DNA of 64,000 nt from Fen-183 sp036504335 (GTDB taxonomy: Bacteria > Acidobacteriota > Thermoanaerobaculia > UBA5066): assembly GCA_036504335.1 (NCBI GenBank), contig DASXVJ010000024.1, forward strand, positions 12,010-76,009, read 5' to 3'. A program made the translations under genes and the position numbers. The notes beneath the pieces were generated by a model. It was not told the DNA's origin. It made no database searches and saw nothing but the letters and a program-made list of their open reading frames with translations. Of this stretch, positions 39,088 through 47,020 are shown piece by piece (the first letter of the stretch is position 1; every line of letters starts with the position of its first letter).

Positions 39088-40560
39088 ATGGTGAACGACC
39101 GTGACATCCCTCTGGCGCTGACGTTCGACGACGTTCTCCTCCTCCCCGCCCACTCCCGCGTCCACCCCGCCGACACCGACCTCAGGACCCGCCTGACGGA
39201 CGGGATCCTGCTGAACATCCCGGTCCTCTCGGCCGCGATGGACACGGTCACGGAGTCCCGCCTCGCGATCGCGATGGCGCAGAACGGCGGTCTCGGCGTC
39301 ATCCACAAGAACTTCACGATCGAGACGCAGGCCGCCGAAGTCGACAAGGTGAAGCGCTCCGAGAGCGGGATGATCGTCGACCCGGTGACCTGCCGCCCGA
39401 CGCAGAAGATCTCGGAAGCCCTCGAGGTCATGGCGAACTTCCGGATCTCCGGCGTTCCCGTCGTGGACGAGCGCGGGAAGCTCGTCGGCATCCTGACGAA
39501 CCGGGACCTCCGCTTCGAGACCCGCATGGACCTCCCGATCTCCGAGCGCATGACGAAGGAGAACCTCGTCACGTGCCCGCCCGGGACGACGCTCGAGCAG
39601 GCCAAGGAGCTTCTTCACCGCCACCGGATCGAAAAGCTCCTCGTCGTCGACCGCGGCGGCAACCTCAAGGGCCTCATCACGGTCAAGGACATCCAGAAGC
39701 AGATCAAGTACCCGAACGCCTGCAAGGACTCGCTCGGCCGGCTGCGCGTGGCCGCGGCCGTCGGGGCCTCGGCCGACCTCAAGGACCGCGCCCGCGAGCT
39801 CATCGCGGCCAAGGTCGACCTTCTCGTCCTCGACTCGTCTCACGGCCACAGCGAAGGCGTCCTCAGGGGCCTCGCCGCGCTCAAGAAGGCCTTCCCGTCG
39901 ACGCCGGTCCTCGCGGGCAACGTGGCGACGGCCGAGGGCACGCGCGACCTCGTGAAGCGCGGCGCCGACGCGGTCAAGATCGGCATCGGGCCCGGCTCGA
40001 TCTGCACGACGCGCGTCGTGACCGGCGCCGGCGTCCCGCAGATCCACGCGATCCTCGAGGCGATCAAGGGCATCGGGAAGTCGCGCGTGACGCTCGTCGC
40101 CGACGGCGGGATCAAGTTCTCCGGCGACGTCACGAAGGCGCTCGCGGCCGGCGCCCACTCCGTGATGATCGGCAGCCTCTTCGCCGGCACGGACGAGGCG
40201 CCCGGCGAGACGATCCTCTACCAGGGCCGCACGTTCAAGGCGTACCGGGGCATGGGCTCGATCGGCGCGATGAAGCAGGGCTCGGCGGACCGCTACTTCC
40301 AGGACGAGGAAGAGCCGCGGAAGATGGTCCCGGAGGGCATCGAGGGCATGGTCCCGTACAAGGGCCCCGTCTCGACTCTCCTCGGCCAGCTCACGGGCGG
40401 CGTGCGGTCGGGCATGGGACTGTCGGGAGCGGCCACGCTGCCGGACCTCGTCAAGAAGGCGAAGTTCGTGCGGATCACGGCGGCCGGGCTCAAGGAGAGC
40501 CACGCGCACGACGTCATCATCACGAAGGAAGCTCCGAACTACCGCCGGGAAGAAATCTGA
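39088..40560 (+). CDS. guaB: Inosine-5'-monophosphate dehydrogenase
   Basis: Converts IMP to XMP, the first step to GMP. The 490 residues begin with the barrel (ALTFDDVLLLPAHS), include a CBS pair at about 95-205, and carry the catalytic Cys loop GPGSICTTR and the flap with GMGSIGAM. The ATG lies 132 bp after the divergent binding-protein gene. No riboswitch-like leader is evident. Confidence 0.96.
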   Translation: MVNDRDIPLALTFDDVLLLPAHSRVHPADTDLRTRLTDGILLNIPVLSAAMDTVTESRLAIAMAQNGGLGVIHKNFTIETQAAEVDKVKRSESGMIVDPVTCRPTQKISEALEVMANFRISGVPVVDERGKLVGILTNRDLRFETRMDLPISERMTKENLVTCPPGTTLEQAKELLHRHRIEKLLVVDRGGNLKGLITVKDIQKQIKYPNACKDSLGRLRVAAAVGASADLKDRARELIAAKVDLLVLDSSHGHSEGVLRGLAALKKAFPSTPVLAGNVATAEGTRDLVKRGADAVKIGIGPGSICTTRVVTGAGVPQIHAILEAIKGIGKSRVTLVADGGIKFSGDVTKALAAGAHSVMIGSLFAGTDEAPGETILYQGRTFKAYRGMGSIGAMKQGSADRYFQDEEEPRKMVPEGIEGMVPYKGPVSTLLGQLTGGVRSGMGLSGAATLPDLVKKAKFVRITAAGLKESHAHDVIITKEAPNYRREEI

Positions 40561-41315
40561 GCCCTCCGTCCTTCAAGGACCATTTCTCGGGGCACGCCGG
40601 CGACTACGCGCGTTACCGGCCCGTCTACCCGCCGGAGCTCTTCGACGCCGTCGCCGCGCTCGCGGGGCGACACACGCTCTGCTGGGACGCGGGGACCGGC
40701 AGCGGTCAGGCGGCGTGCGGCCTCGCGGACCACTTCGCCGAGGTCGTCGCAACGGACGCGAGCGCCGAGCAGATCGCGCATGCGACCCCGTGCCCCGGCG
40801 TGACGTACCGCGTCGCGCCCGCGGACCACTCCGGGCTGGAGGAGGCGAGCGTCGATCTGGTGACGGTGGGCCAGGCCGTTCACTGGTTCGAATTGAAGAG
40901 CTTCTATGAAGAAGTGAGCAGGGTCGGGGCGCCGGGGAGCGTCATTGCGGTGTGGGCCTACGATCTCTTCACGGTCCCGGAGTCCGCGGCCGTGGAGGCC
41001 GTCTTCCACGCCTTCCACGCCCGGGTGGAAGCCTACTGGCCGCCGGAACGCGCCCTCGTCGCCCGCCACTACGCCGATCTCTTCTTCCCTTTCGAAGAAA
41101 TCCCCGTTCCGCCCGTGACGATGACGGCCGCATGGGACCTCGAGAGGCTCCTCGGCTACCTCTCCACGTGGTCCGCTGTGAAGCGCTGCACGAAGGAAAC
41201 GGGCCGCGACCCGATCGGCGAATTCGAAGGCGCGTTTGCCGAAGCGTGGGGAGAACCCGGCGAACCGAAGCAGATCACGTGGCCGCTCATCCTGCGCGCC
41301 GGCCGGATCGCCTGA
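40557..41315 (+). CDS. SAM-dependent methyltransferase, likely CTG start
   Basis: A class I methyltransferase with SAM motif WDAGTGSGQAACG and VGQAVHWFEL. The family N-terminus is normally FKDHFSGHA-YAxYRPxYP, which begins four residues after a CTG codon at 40557. No ATG, GTG or TTG is near in this frame, and the CTG overlaps the guaB stop (CTGA) exactly as other junctions here use ATGA, GTGA and TTGA. So I place the start at 40557 (252 residues). Substrate is unknown. Confidence 0.75.
   Translation: MSPPSFKDHFSGHAGDYARYRPVYPPELFDAVAALAGRHTLCWDAGTGSGQAACGLADHFAEVVATDASAEQIAHATPCPGVTYRVAPADHSGLEEASVDLVTVGQAVHWFELKSFYEEVSRVGAPGSVIAVWAYDLFTVPESAAVEAVFHAFHARVEAYWPPERALVARHYADLFFPFEEIPVPPVTMTAAWDLERLLGYLSTWSAVKRCTKETGRDPIGEFEGAFAEAWGEPGEPKQITWPLILRAGRIA
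41084..41106 (-). repeat. Possible dispersed AT-rich motif in the methyltransferase
   Basis: The minus strand reads GGGGATTTCTTCGAAAGGGA. The peptide it encodes (F-P-F-E-E-I-P) also fits the protein family, so this copy may be coincidental. Confidence 0.35.
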
Positions 41316-41319
41316 GCGG

Positions 41320-42585
41320 TCAGCGCAGGAGCGCTTTCACCGTCTCCTCGAACTCCCTCTTCGCCTTCGCGTGGCGCTCGCCCGTCGCGGGGCCGTCGAA
41401 GCCGGAGTGGATCCTGACGATCCTGTGTCCCCGGTCGAGGAAGAGCGTCGTCGGGTAGCCCTCGAAACCCTCGAGCGGCTTCACGGCCGCCGTCTCGTGG
41501 GCCGTGCGCGTCGTCCCCGCGATGAGCACCGGGTACGTCACGCCGAAGCGCTCCGTGAATCGCCTGACCTGCCGGCGGTTCCGCTCCACGTCGTCCGTGT
41601 ACTCGAAGGCGAGCGAAACGAAGGCGACGCCCTTCGGCCCGTAGCGCGCCGCGAGGTCCCCGAGGACGGGCGCCTCGTCCGCGCAGTTCGGGCACCACGT
41701 CCCCATGAAGCTCACGACCATCGGCTTCCCGGCGAAGCGCGGATCCGACGAAGACACGACCTTCCCCTCGGCGTCGGGACAGGCGAAGGCCCAGGGCGCC
41801 TTCGGGTCTCTTGCGCGCACGACCTCGAATCCGCCCGGAAGGTTGGACGCAGCGGCTTTCGCGTCGAGGGGCGAGGCCTTCCACGGAACGGGGGGTGACG
41901 TGCGCGAGCGGTACTCGCCCGCGAGGGTTCCGTCCGGGAGCAGCTCGCCGTCGTAGCGATAGACGTGGACGCCGTCGAAGACCGTGAGGAGCATCCGCTC
42001 GCCGTCGAACCAGCCGTGGAGCGCGCCGTAGTCGCCCGTGACCGAGAGGAGCGTTCCCGTCAGGACCGCGCCCGTCTGCGCGAACACGCCCGTCAGCTTC
42101 TCGACCTTGCCGGGTAGCCCGCCGACCTCGACGCCCCACGAGCCGGCGAGGGACTTCCCGTTCGAGGGAGCGGGCGGCAGCGGCGGCGCCGCGCGCGACG
42201 CCGTGAACGGCACCTCTGCGACGCCCGCGATCACCGTGCGCCGGTACGTCCCGTCGAAGGAGTCGCCCGCGCGCGTCGCCGTGATCGTCATGTCGTACGA
42301 GGCGATCGCGAGGCCGAGCGTCGTCCCGTCCCACGCCACGGACGACAGCGGCGTCTCGACGCCTGCGTTCACGATCGCGCCGGAGAGCTTCCCGCCCTTC
42401 CCCGCCGCGATGCGCACGTCGAAGTAGACGGGGTATTCGGTCGTCGGCACGAGCGCCGCGTGCCAGAGCCCGACCGGGGCGAGGACCGGGGGAGACGAGG
42501 GAGAAGAGAAGAGTTTCTTAGAAAGTAAGAGGGGGAGGACAAGAGCACAGAGCAGGATGGCGGGCGGCGAAGCGAGACGGCGCAT
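41320..42585 (-). CDS. TlpA-like thioredoxin-fold protein
   Basis: A 421-residue exported or anchored redox protein. The N-terminal hydrophobic stretch may be a signal or anchor; it includes the AT-rich motif (L-L-L-S-K-K-L-F-S-S) so its cleavage site is unclear. A long beta-rich region precedes the thioredoxin fold with redox site WCPNC and a cis-Pro in EGYPTTLFLDR. It may reduce or oxidise envelope proteins. Confidence 0.82.
   Translation of the reverse strand: MRRLASPPAILLCALVLPLLLSKKLFSSPSSPPVLAPVGLWHAALVPTTEYPVYFDVRIAAGKGGKLSGAIVNAGVETPLSSVAWDGTTLGLAIASYDMTITATRAGDSFDGTYRRTVIAGVAEVPFTASRAAPPLPPAPSNGKSLAGSWGVEVGGLPGKVEKLTGVFAQTGAVLTGTLLSVTGDYGALHGWFDGERMLLTVFDGVHVYRYDGELLPDGTLAGEYRSRTSPPVPWKASPLDAKAAASNLPGGFEVVRARDPKAPWAFACPDAEGKVVSSSDPRFAGKPMVVSFMGTWCPNCADEAPVLGDLAARYGPKGVAFVSLAFEYTDDVERNRRQVRRFTERFGVTYPVLIAGTTRTAHETAAVKPLEGFEGYPTTLFLDRGHRIVRIHSGFDGPATGERHAKAKREFEETVKALLR
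42501..42537 (+). repeat. Dispersed AT-rich motif in the TlpA-like signal region
   Basis: Contains GTTTCTTAGAAAGTAAGAGG, preceded by GAGAAGAGAA. It matches the rsmE copy at 19961 over about 30 bases and encodes almost the same peptide. Confidence 0.65.
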
Positions 42586-42618
42586 GCATCGAGAACGCGC
42601 CGCGAGGTGCGCTCTATT

Positions 42619-42640
42619 CCGTTCTAAGAGTTCTTATTCT
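42619..42640 (-). repeat. Dispersed AT-rich motif spanning the rarA stop
   Basis: The minus strand reads GAATAAGAACTCTTAGAACG. It includes the last codons and stop of rarA (N-K-N-S). A partial copy. Confidence 0.4.
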
Positions 42641-44093
42641 TCAGTCTTTCCCTCAGCGCGCGGAGCGCGTCCGCGCGCGCCTTCAGGTCCCTCTCGGCGC
42701 CCTCGCCGTCCGGCCGGTAGTAGTTCCGTCCCTGGAGCGCGTCCGGCAGGCACGAGAGGCCCGCCGTCTTTTCCGGAAGGTCGTGCGCGTAGCGGTAGCC
42801 CTTGCCGTAGCCCGTGTCCTTCATGAGCTTCGTCGGCGCGTTGCGGATCGCGAGTGGGGGCGGCAGGTTCGGCTGCTCGCGGATGTCGTCCGCGGCCTCG
42901 CCGTAGGCCACGTAGAGCGCATTCGACTTCGGGGCGAGAGCGAGGTACACGGCGATCTCCGAGAGCGCGAGCGCGCCTTCCGGCATCCCGATGAAGTGCA
43001 CGGCCTCTTTCGCGGCCACGGCGAGGACGAGCGCCTGCGGATCCGCGAGGCCCACGTCCTCCGAGGCGAACCGCACGAGGCGGCGCGCGACGTACAGCGG
43101 GTCCTCCCCCGCCTCGAGCATCCGCGCGAGCCAGTAGAGCGACGCGTCCACGTCCGAGTCGCGCAGCGACTTGTGGAGCGCCGAGATGATGTTGAAGTGC
43201 TCCTCGCCGGCCTTGTCGTAGAGGAGGACCTTCCGCTTGAAGAGGTCTTCGAGGACGGGGACCGTCAACTTCGGTCGGTCCGAAGAGACCGGAAAATTTT
43301 CTTCTGAAGGTGAAGAGGTCGGGGCGTCGCCCGCGCGCGCCGAGCGACCTCTGGGCGTCGGGCCACTATTCGAAGAAATCCGAGAATCTCTTTCTGAAAG
43401 CAGCTGGGCGGCCGCGGCTTCGAGCGCCGTCAAGGCTCGCCGCGCGTCGCCGTCGGCAAAGCGTCCTAACCACTCGAAGGAATCTTCATCCACCGTCACC
43501 AGCGCGTTGAGCCCCCTCGCGGGGTCCGCCAGCGCCCTCTTCATCAGCAGAATGAGGTCTTTCTCCTCGATCGCCGGCAGGACGATCACGCGCAGCCGCG
43601 AGAGCAGAGCCCCGTTGAGCTCGAACGACGGGTTCTCCGTCGTCGCGCCGACGAGGACGATGTCGCCCGCCTCCACGAACGGCAGGAACGCGTCCTGCTG
43701 CGCGCGGTTGAACCGGTGGATCTCGTCCACGAAGAGGAGCGTGCGCCGGCCGCGCCGCCGCGCCCGCGCGGCCTCCTCCATGACGGTCTTGATCTCCTTG
43801 ATGCCGGAGGTGACGGCCGAGAACGCGAGAAAGCGCGCCTTCGTCTTCGCCGCAATGATCCGGGCGAGCGTCGTCTTGCCGCTCCCCGGCGGGCCCCAGA
43901 AGACGAGGGACGGTACGCGGTCGGCGGCGATGGCGCGCGCGAGAAACGACGACTCGCCCACGAGATCGGGCGGCCCGGCGACCTCGGAGAGCTCGCGCGG
44001 CCGCATGCGGTCCGCGAGCGGGGCGTCGGAGGGGGGTTCGGTTCCGGGCGACGGAAGCTCGTCGTCGAACAGGTCGCCCGGAGACTCGGCCAT
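42624..44093 (-). CDS. rarA: Replication-associated recombination ATPase RarA (MgsA)
   Basis: AAA+ ATPase linked to stalled forks. Walker A GPPGSGKTTLA, LLFVDEIHRFNRAQQDAFLP, and TTENPSFELNGALLSR are intact, and the C-terminal MgsA domain (IISALHKSLRDSDVDAS) is present. A Ser/Pro/Arg-rich insert of about 40 residues, containing two AT-rich motif copies, separates the ATPase and C-terminal domains. Length 489 against a usual about 440. The ATG at 44093 overlaps the TPR gene stop by one base. Confidence 0.92.
   Translation of the reverse strand: MAESPGDLFDDELPSPGTEPPSDAPLADRMRPRELSEVAGPPDLVGESSFLARAIAADRVPSLVFWGPPGSGKTTLARIIAAKTKARFLAFSAVTSGIKEIKTVMEEAARARRRGRRTLLFVDEIHRFNRAQQDAFLPFVEAGDIVLVGATTENPSFELNGALLSRLRVIVLPAIEEKDLILLMKRALADPARGLNALVTVDEDSFEWLGRFADGDARRALTALEAAAAQLLSERDSRISSNSGPTPRGRSARAGDAPTSSPSEENFPVSSDRPKLTVPVLEDLFKRKVLLYDKAGEEHFNIISALHKSLRDSDVDASLYWLARMLEAGEDPLYVARRLVRFASEDVGLADPQALVLAVAAKEAVHFIGMPEGALALSEIAVYLALAPKSNALYVAYGEAADDIREQPNLPPPLAIRNAPTKLMKDTGYGKGYRYAHDLPEKTAGLSCLPDALQGRNYYRPDGEGAERDLKARADALRALRERLKNKNS
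43291..43318 (+). repeat. Dispersed AT-rich motif in the rarA insert, copy 1
   Basis: Contains AATTTTCTTCTGAAGGTGAA. Encodes S-P-S-E-E-N-F, in the register of the AlaS S-P-S-K-K copy. Confidence 0.6.
43363..43388 (-). repeat. Dispersed AT-rich motif in the rarA insert, copy 2
   Basis: The minus strand reads CGGATTTCTTCGAATAGTGG. Encodes R-I-S-S-N-S, another register. A weaker forward copy follows at 43384-43405. Confidence 0.6.
43465..43491 (-). repeat. Possible dispersed AT-rich motif in rarA, copy 3
   Basis: The minus strand reads GAAGATTCCTTCGAGTGGTT. Encodes D-S-F-E-W-L. It sits inside a conserved helix, so it may be coincidence. Confidence 0.35.
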
Positions 44094-44815
44094 TACCCCT
44101 TCTGGTCCAGCGAGGCGAGGAGCCCGTCGATCGACTTGACCTCGGGGTGCTCCTTCTTGATCTTGACGAGGATCTCTTTCGCCTTCGCCTTGTCGCCGCG
44201 GTCGATTCCGTAGACGATCGCCTGGTTGAACGCCGCGGGCCAGTGGGCCGGATCCTTCGCGAGCGCCTTCCCGAAGTACTCCAGAGCCTTCGTGCCGTTC
44301 CCGACGTTGCGGTACGCGACGCCGAGGTCGGTCATGACGTTCGGGTCGCCGCCCTGCACCTTCAGCGCGCGCTCGTACGCGTCGACGGCCTTCTGCCAGT
44401 TCTCGAGGTCGTACGCCGTGTTGCCGAGCTGGACGAGGAGGGCGTAGTTGCCGGGCTCCTTCGCGGCCGCGGACTCGAGGTCCGCGAGCTTGCGCTGGGC
44501 GACGGGGTCGGCCGCGAGCGAGGGCTGGCCGCCCCCGCTGCCGGGGAGGTCGCGCGCCGCGCCGGGGCCGACTCCGGGAACGCCCGCGTGCGGGTCGGCG
44601 GCCGCCGTGGTGTTGAGGGCGGGCGGGATCCGGTCGATGTAGAGATACGCCGCGGCGAAGCCGGCCAGGAGTCCGACCGAGGCGAAGAGCAGCCGGTCGG
44701 CCCACGGCCCGAGGGCGCGCGGCGGAGCCGCCGCCGGAGCGGGCGCCGCCGCGCGCTTGCCCTTCTCGCGGGCGGGCGCGGGCGGCGGAAGGTGGTCGTC
44801 GTGTTCGGTCGTCAT
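44093..44815 (-). CDS. Membrane-anchored TPR protein
   Basis: A 240-residue protein with a charged, Pro/Ala-rich N-terminus, one membrane helix near residues 40-60, and four TPR-like repeats in the rest (for example NYALLVQLGNTAYDLENWQKAVDAYERAL). It is probably an envelope scaffold. The ATG at 44815 overlaps the next upstream gene (ATGA). Co-directional with rarA. Confidence 0.75.
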   Translation of the reverse strand: MTTEHDDHLPPPAPAREKGKRAAAPAPAAAPPRALGPWADRLLFASVGLLAGFAAAYLYIDRIPPALNTTAAADPHAGVPGVGPGAARDLPGSGGGQPSLAADPVAQRKLADLESAAAKEPGNYALLVQLGNTAYDLENWQKAVDAYERALKVQGGDPNVMTDLGVAYRNVGNGTKALEYFGKALAKDPAHWPAAFNQAIVYGIDRGDKAKAKEILVKIKKEHPEVKSIDGLLASLDQKG

Positions 44816-45582
44816 CGGGGCTCTCCTTCGTCCTCGCGTGCGGGCTGGGCGCTCCAGGTGCCGCCCGAAGGACCCGGGGCGGGAGCGATGACCGTTCCCT
44901 CCCAGGTTCCGCCGATGCGGCGCGCCGCGCCGGCCGTCACGCGTCCATAGAACTTGGCGTCGAATCCCCGCTCGGCGTCGATCCGGTCGAGCGAGAGCTT
45001 GTCCCCCACGAACGTGCCGCGGACGGAGCCGCGGAAGCCGCCGTCGAGGACGTAGTCGCCCGAGACGATCGTCCCGTCGAGGGCGAGCCGGAGCGTCCCG
45101 CGGCGGTTGCCGGGGCTGATCGTGACGTCCCACCGCCCCGTCACCGGATCGGACGGCGCGCGCACGCCCTCCCGCCGCTTCGCGATCTCCTCGCGCAGGA
45201 ACGCGGCGCGGCGGCCGTGGGCCCCGAGGGAGTCGGCGATCACCCGGCGGCGCTCCTGCTGGACGAGCGCCCTCACGCGGGCATCCTCGATCGCGTCCGC
45301 AGCGGCCTCGAGCAACGCGCGGTCCGGGCTGCCGTCCCGCAGGAGGCGGGTGAGGCGCCCCACGGCGACCGTGACGTCCGCCTCGGCCCGCACGAGACGC
45401 TCCGTCACGTGCTCGAACTCCTCGGCGTCCTCCGCGGCGCCCTTCTTCTCGGCGTCGAGCGAGATGAGCAGGAAGTCGAGCAGGACGTCGCCCGTGCGGG
45501 ACGGGGGCGCGGGAGCCGCAGACGCGAGCATCGCGAACGACATCGCGGCAACCAGGGCGCGGCGAACTCCCCTCCAGACCAT
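44812..45582 (-). CDS. Exported protein of unknown function
   Basis: Not recognised. The ATG at 45582 gives a signal peptide (VWRGVRRALVAAMSFAMLASAAPA). The in-frame start at 45633 lengthens the N-terminus without a better signal and is not preferred. A helical middle region (residues 40-150) is followed by beta-rich repeats such as GRWDVTISPGNRRGTLRLAL, which look like a lipocalin- or barrel-like fold. It is coupled to the TPR gene. Confidence 0.6.
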   Translation of the reverse strand: MVWRGVRRALVAAMSFAMLASAAPAPPSRTGDVLLDFLLISLDAEKKGAAEDAEEFEHVTERLVRAEADVTVAVGRLTRLLRDGSPDRALLEAAADAIEDARVRALVQQERRRVIADSLGAHGRRAAFLREEIAKRREGVRAPSDPVTGRWDVTISPGNRRGTLRLALDGTIVSGDYVLDGGFRGSVRGTFVGDKLSLDRIDAERGFDAKFYGRVTAGAARRIGGTWEGTVIAPAPGPSGGTWSAQPAREDEGEPR

Positions 45583-45658
45583 CCTGCCGACTATACGGAA
45601 TTCCAGCCCGCCCCATCGCGAATGCAGGGGCACTAAGGGCTCAAAAGGAGGAGGGGGT

Positions 45659-45683
45659 CCGGGGGAACCCGCGGCGGGTTCTC
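45659..45683. terminator. Imperfect hairpin after carD, GAACCCG/CGGGTTC family
   Basis: A stem of GAACCCG and CGGGTTC with a CGG loop and flanking Gs and Cs. It lies between carD and the exported protein gene, both on the minus strand. No T-run. A third, weaker member of the family at 31885 and 60129. Confidence 0.4.
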
Positions 45684-45693
45684 CCTGGGCGTT

Positions 45694-46218
45694 TCAGTGA
45701 TCCCGGCCGTTCCCGCCGATGCGGCGCTTGACCATGGCCCGGTCCAGGGCCTTCTCGACCTCGGTCGCGACCTCGCCCTCGGGCAGCCCGTTGATCTGGG
45801 CGATTTCCGAGACGATCAGGTAGCGCGCGCGCTCGTACATCTTCTTCTCGCGGAACGAGAGCGCCTTCTGCTTCTGGACCCAGCTGAGGTTCTTGAGCAC
45901 GTCGGCGATGTCCGTGAGGGCCCCCGAGCGCATCTTGTCGAGGTTCTGCTTGTAACGCCCCTTCCAGTCGCCCGTCGGCGGCAGGATGCCGTTCTCGAGG
46001 ACGCGGAAGACCCCGCCGACGTCCTTGCGGCGCGTGAGGGGCCTGAGGCCGATCCGGTCGGAGTTGCCGACGGGGACCATGACGCGCGAGTTGTTGCCCA
46101 GCAGGCGGAGCTGGTAGCAGGGCGCGGGCGAGCCTTCCATGAGCGACTCCTGGATGGTCTCCACCACGCCGACACCGTGGTTCGGGTAGACGAGCCTATC
46201 GCCGATCTTGAACGCCAC
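45694..46218 (-). CDS. carD: CarD-family transcriptional regulator
   Basis: CarD binds RNA polymerase beta and stabilises open complexes. The 174 residues begin FKIGDRLVYPNHGVGVVE, the RNAP-interaction domain, and end in a helical DNA-contact domain. The GTG start has a strong AAGGAGGAG ribosome site. It has its own promoter. Confidence 0.92.
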   Translation of the reverse strand: MAFKIGDRLVYPNHGVGVVETIQESLMEGSPAPCYQLRLLGNNSRVMVPVGNSDRIGLRPLTRRKDVGGVFRVLENGILPPTGDWKGRYKQNLDKMRSGALTDIADVLKNLSWVQKQKALSFREKKMYERARYLIVSEIAQINGLPEGEVATEVEKALDRAMVKRRIGGNGRDH

Positions 46219-46248
46219 GGTGAACTCCTCCTTGGAAAGGGGAAAGAG

Positions 46249-46277
46249 AGACTACTCCTCCCTCCTCAGTGCGTCAA
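46249..46277 (-). promoter_or_regulatory. Promoter of carD
   Basis: On the minus strand, TTGACG (46272-46277), a 17-bp spacer and TAGTCT (46249-46254), 31 bp before the GTG. The -35 is 5/6 and the -10 moderate. Confidence 0.5.
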
Positions 46278-46301
46278 CGAGTATGAGTCTTTCCCGGCTT
46301 T

Positions 46302-46436
46302 GTGGCGTTCGTCGAACGATTTAGGAGCGGCGACGCGTCTGCGTCGCGCAAAGAGAGGCAGGGTGTGGACGCGGAGACCAATCGGGCGCTCATGAAGGCG
46401 TACCAAATGGAGGTCGTGGGCCCGCCGCTCGAGTGA
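46302..46436 (+). pseudogene. Possible short coding remnant
   Basis: A GTG-started 44-codon frame whose peptide, ending MKAYQMEVVGPPLE, has protein-like composition and no stop. No ribosome site is seen and I do not recognise it. It may be the tail of a degraded gene near the integration site, or chance. Confidence 0.25.
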
Positions 46437-46473
46437 CCGCGGCGCCCCTCACACCCTGTCTGGACTCCACCCA

Positions 46474-46707
46474 TTGAAACGATATCGTCAGGTGCTAAAG
46501 GGTTCACACCTGCCTTTGATCGTCGCCTCTTCTCTCGCGTTCGTTCTCTCTCTCCTCGGAGCAATCCACGTGTTCTGGGCGCTCGGAGGCCGGCTGGGCT
46601 TCGTTTCGGCGATTCCCGAAGTCGACGGGAAGCGCGCGTTCACACCCACACGGGCCGCTACTTTCGCCGTCGCCCTCGCAGCGGCGCTCTGGCTCTCGCT
46701 ACGCTAG
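46474..46707 (+). CDS. Small membrane protein, DUF3995-like, possibly truncated
   Basis: A 77-residue protein with two hydrophobic helices (residues 13-36 and 60-77). The stretch LGAIHVFWALGGRLG resembles the DUF3995 pattern of His, Trp-Ala-Leu-Gly-Gly. Full members are about 130-145 residues with four helices, so this is probably cut after the second. It starts with TTG; a longer upstream frame is not open. Confidence 0.45.
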   Translation: MKRYRQVLKGSHLPLIVASSLAFVLSLLGAIHVFWALGGRLGFVSAIPEVDGKRAFTPTRAATFAVALAAALWLSLR

Positions 46708-46834
46708 CCAGTGAACGAACGTCGTTGTCGCAGCGAGTTTTCGCCGCCCAATGAAAATACGGCGTGGAGCCGATTTTCCCTTATTTTGTTCGGCGTAGAT
46801 ACACATACACCCACTAAGTCGAATGTGTGGGTGG

Positions 46835-46919
46835 TGCCGGAGGAGGGGGTCGAACCCTCACGACCTTTGCAAGTCGGGGGATTTTGAGTCCCCTGCGTCT
46901 GCCATTCCGCCACTCCGGC
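46835..46919 (-). tRNA. tRNA-Leu (anticodon CAA)
   Basis: Acceptor GCCGGAG pairs with CTCCGGC (46836-46842 and 46913-46919). The anticodon stem GGGGA/TCCCC holds loop CTCAAAA with CAA, and the T-arm GAGGG-TTCGACC-CCCTC is complete, with a long variable arm. It reads leucine codon UUG. It is the left boundary target of the mobile element, and its 5' half lies in the direct repeat. Confidence 0.93.
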
Positions 46920-46925
46920 AGGCCG
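46882..46925. repeat. Left attachment site (44-bp direct repeat)
   Basis: Identical to 55097-55140. It covers the tRNA-Leu 5' half from the anticodon loop, plus six bases upstream of it (46920-46925). Confidence 0.9.
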
Positions 46926-46937
46926 AATTAGGCCGTA

Positions 46938-46943
46938 ATCATA
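46938..46943 (-). promoter_or_regulatory. Element-supplied -10 box for tRNA-Leu
   Basis: On the minus strand, TATGAT, 18 bases upstream of the mature tRNA 5' end. No clear -35. It lies within the element. Confidence 0.45.
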
Positions 46944-46972
46944 ACGGCTCGGCCCGCGAAAGGCGCCTTGGT

Positions 46973-46994
46973 GGGCTCTGTACGGGCTCTGTGA
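46973..46994 (+). repeat. Tandem CGGGCTCTGT-type repeat, left end
   Basis: GGGCTCTGT occurs twice with an 11-bp period. The same tandem is at 55016-55037 near the right end. Candidate integrase arm-type site. Confidence 0.7.
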
Positions 46995-47020
46995 ATTCGG
47001 TCTCTTCCGAAGGAGGAGAC

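Noticed and set aside
40897..40918. AGAGCTTCTATGAAGAAGTGAG as another AT-rich motif copy
   Set aside because: Poor match to the core, and the peptide is typical of this methyltransferase family.
46274..46564. Minus-strand frame of 96 codons near carD
   Set aside because: Basic, low-complexity translation that overlaps carD's promoter and other features; no support.
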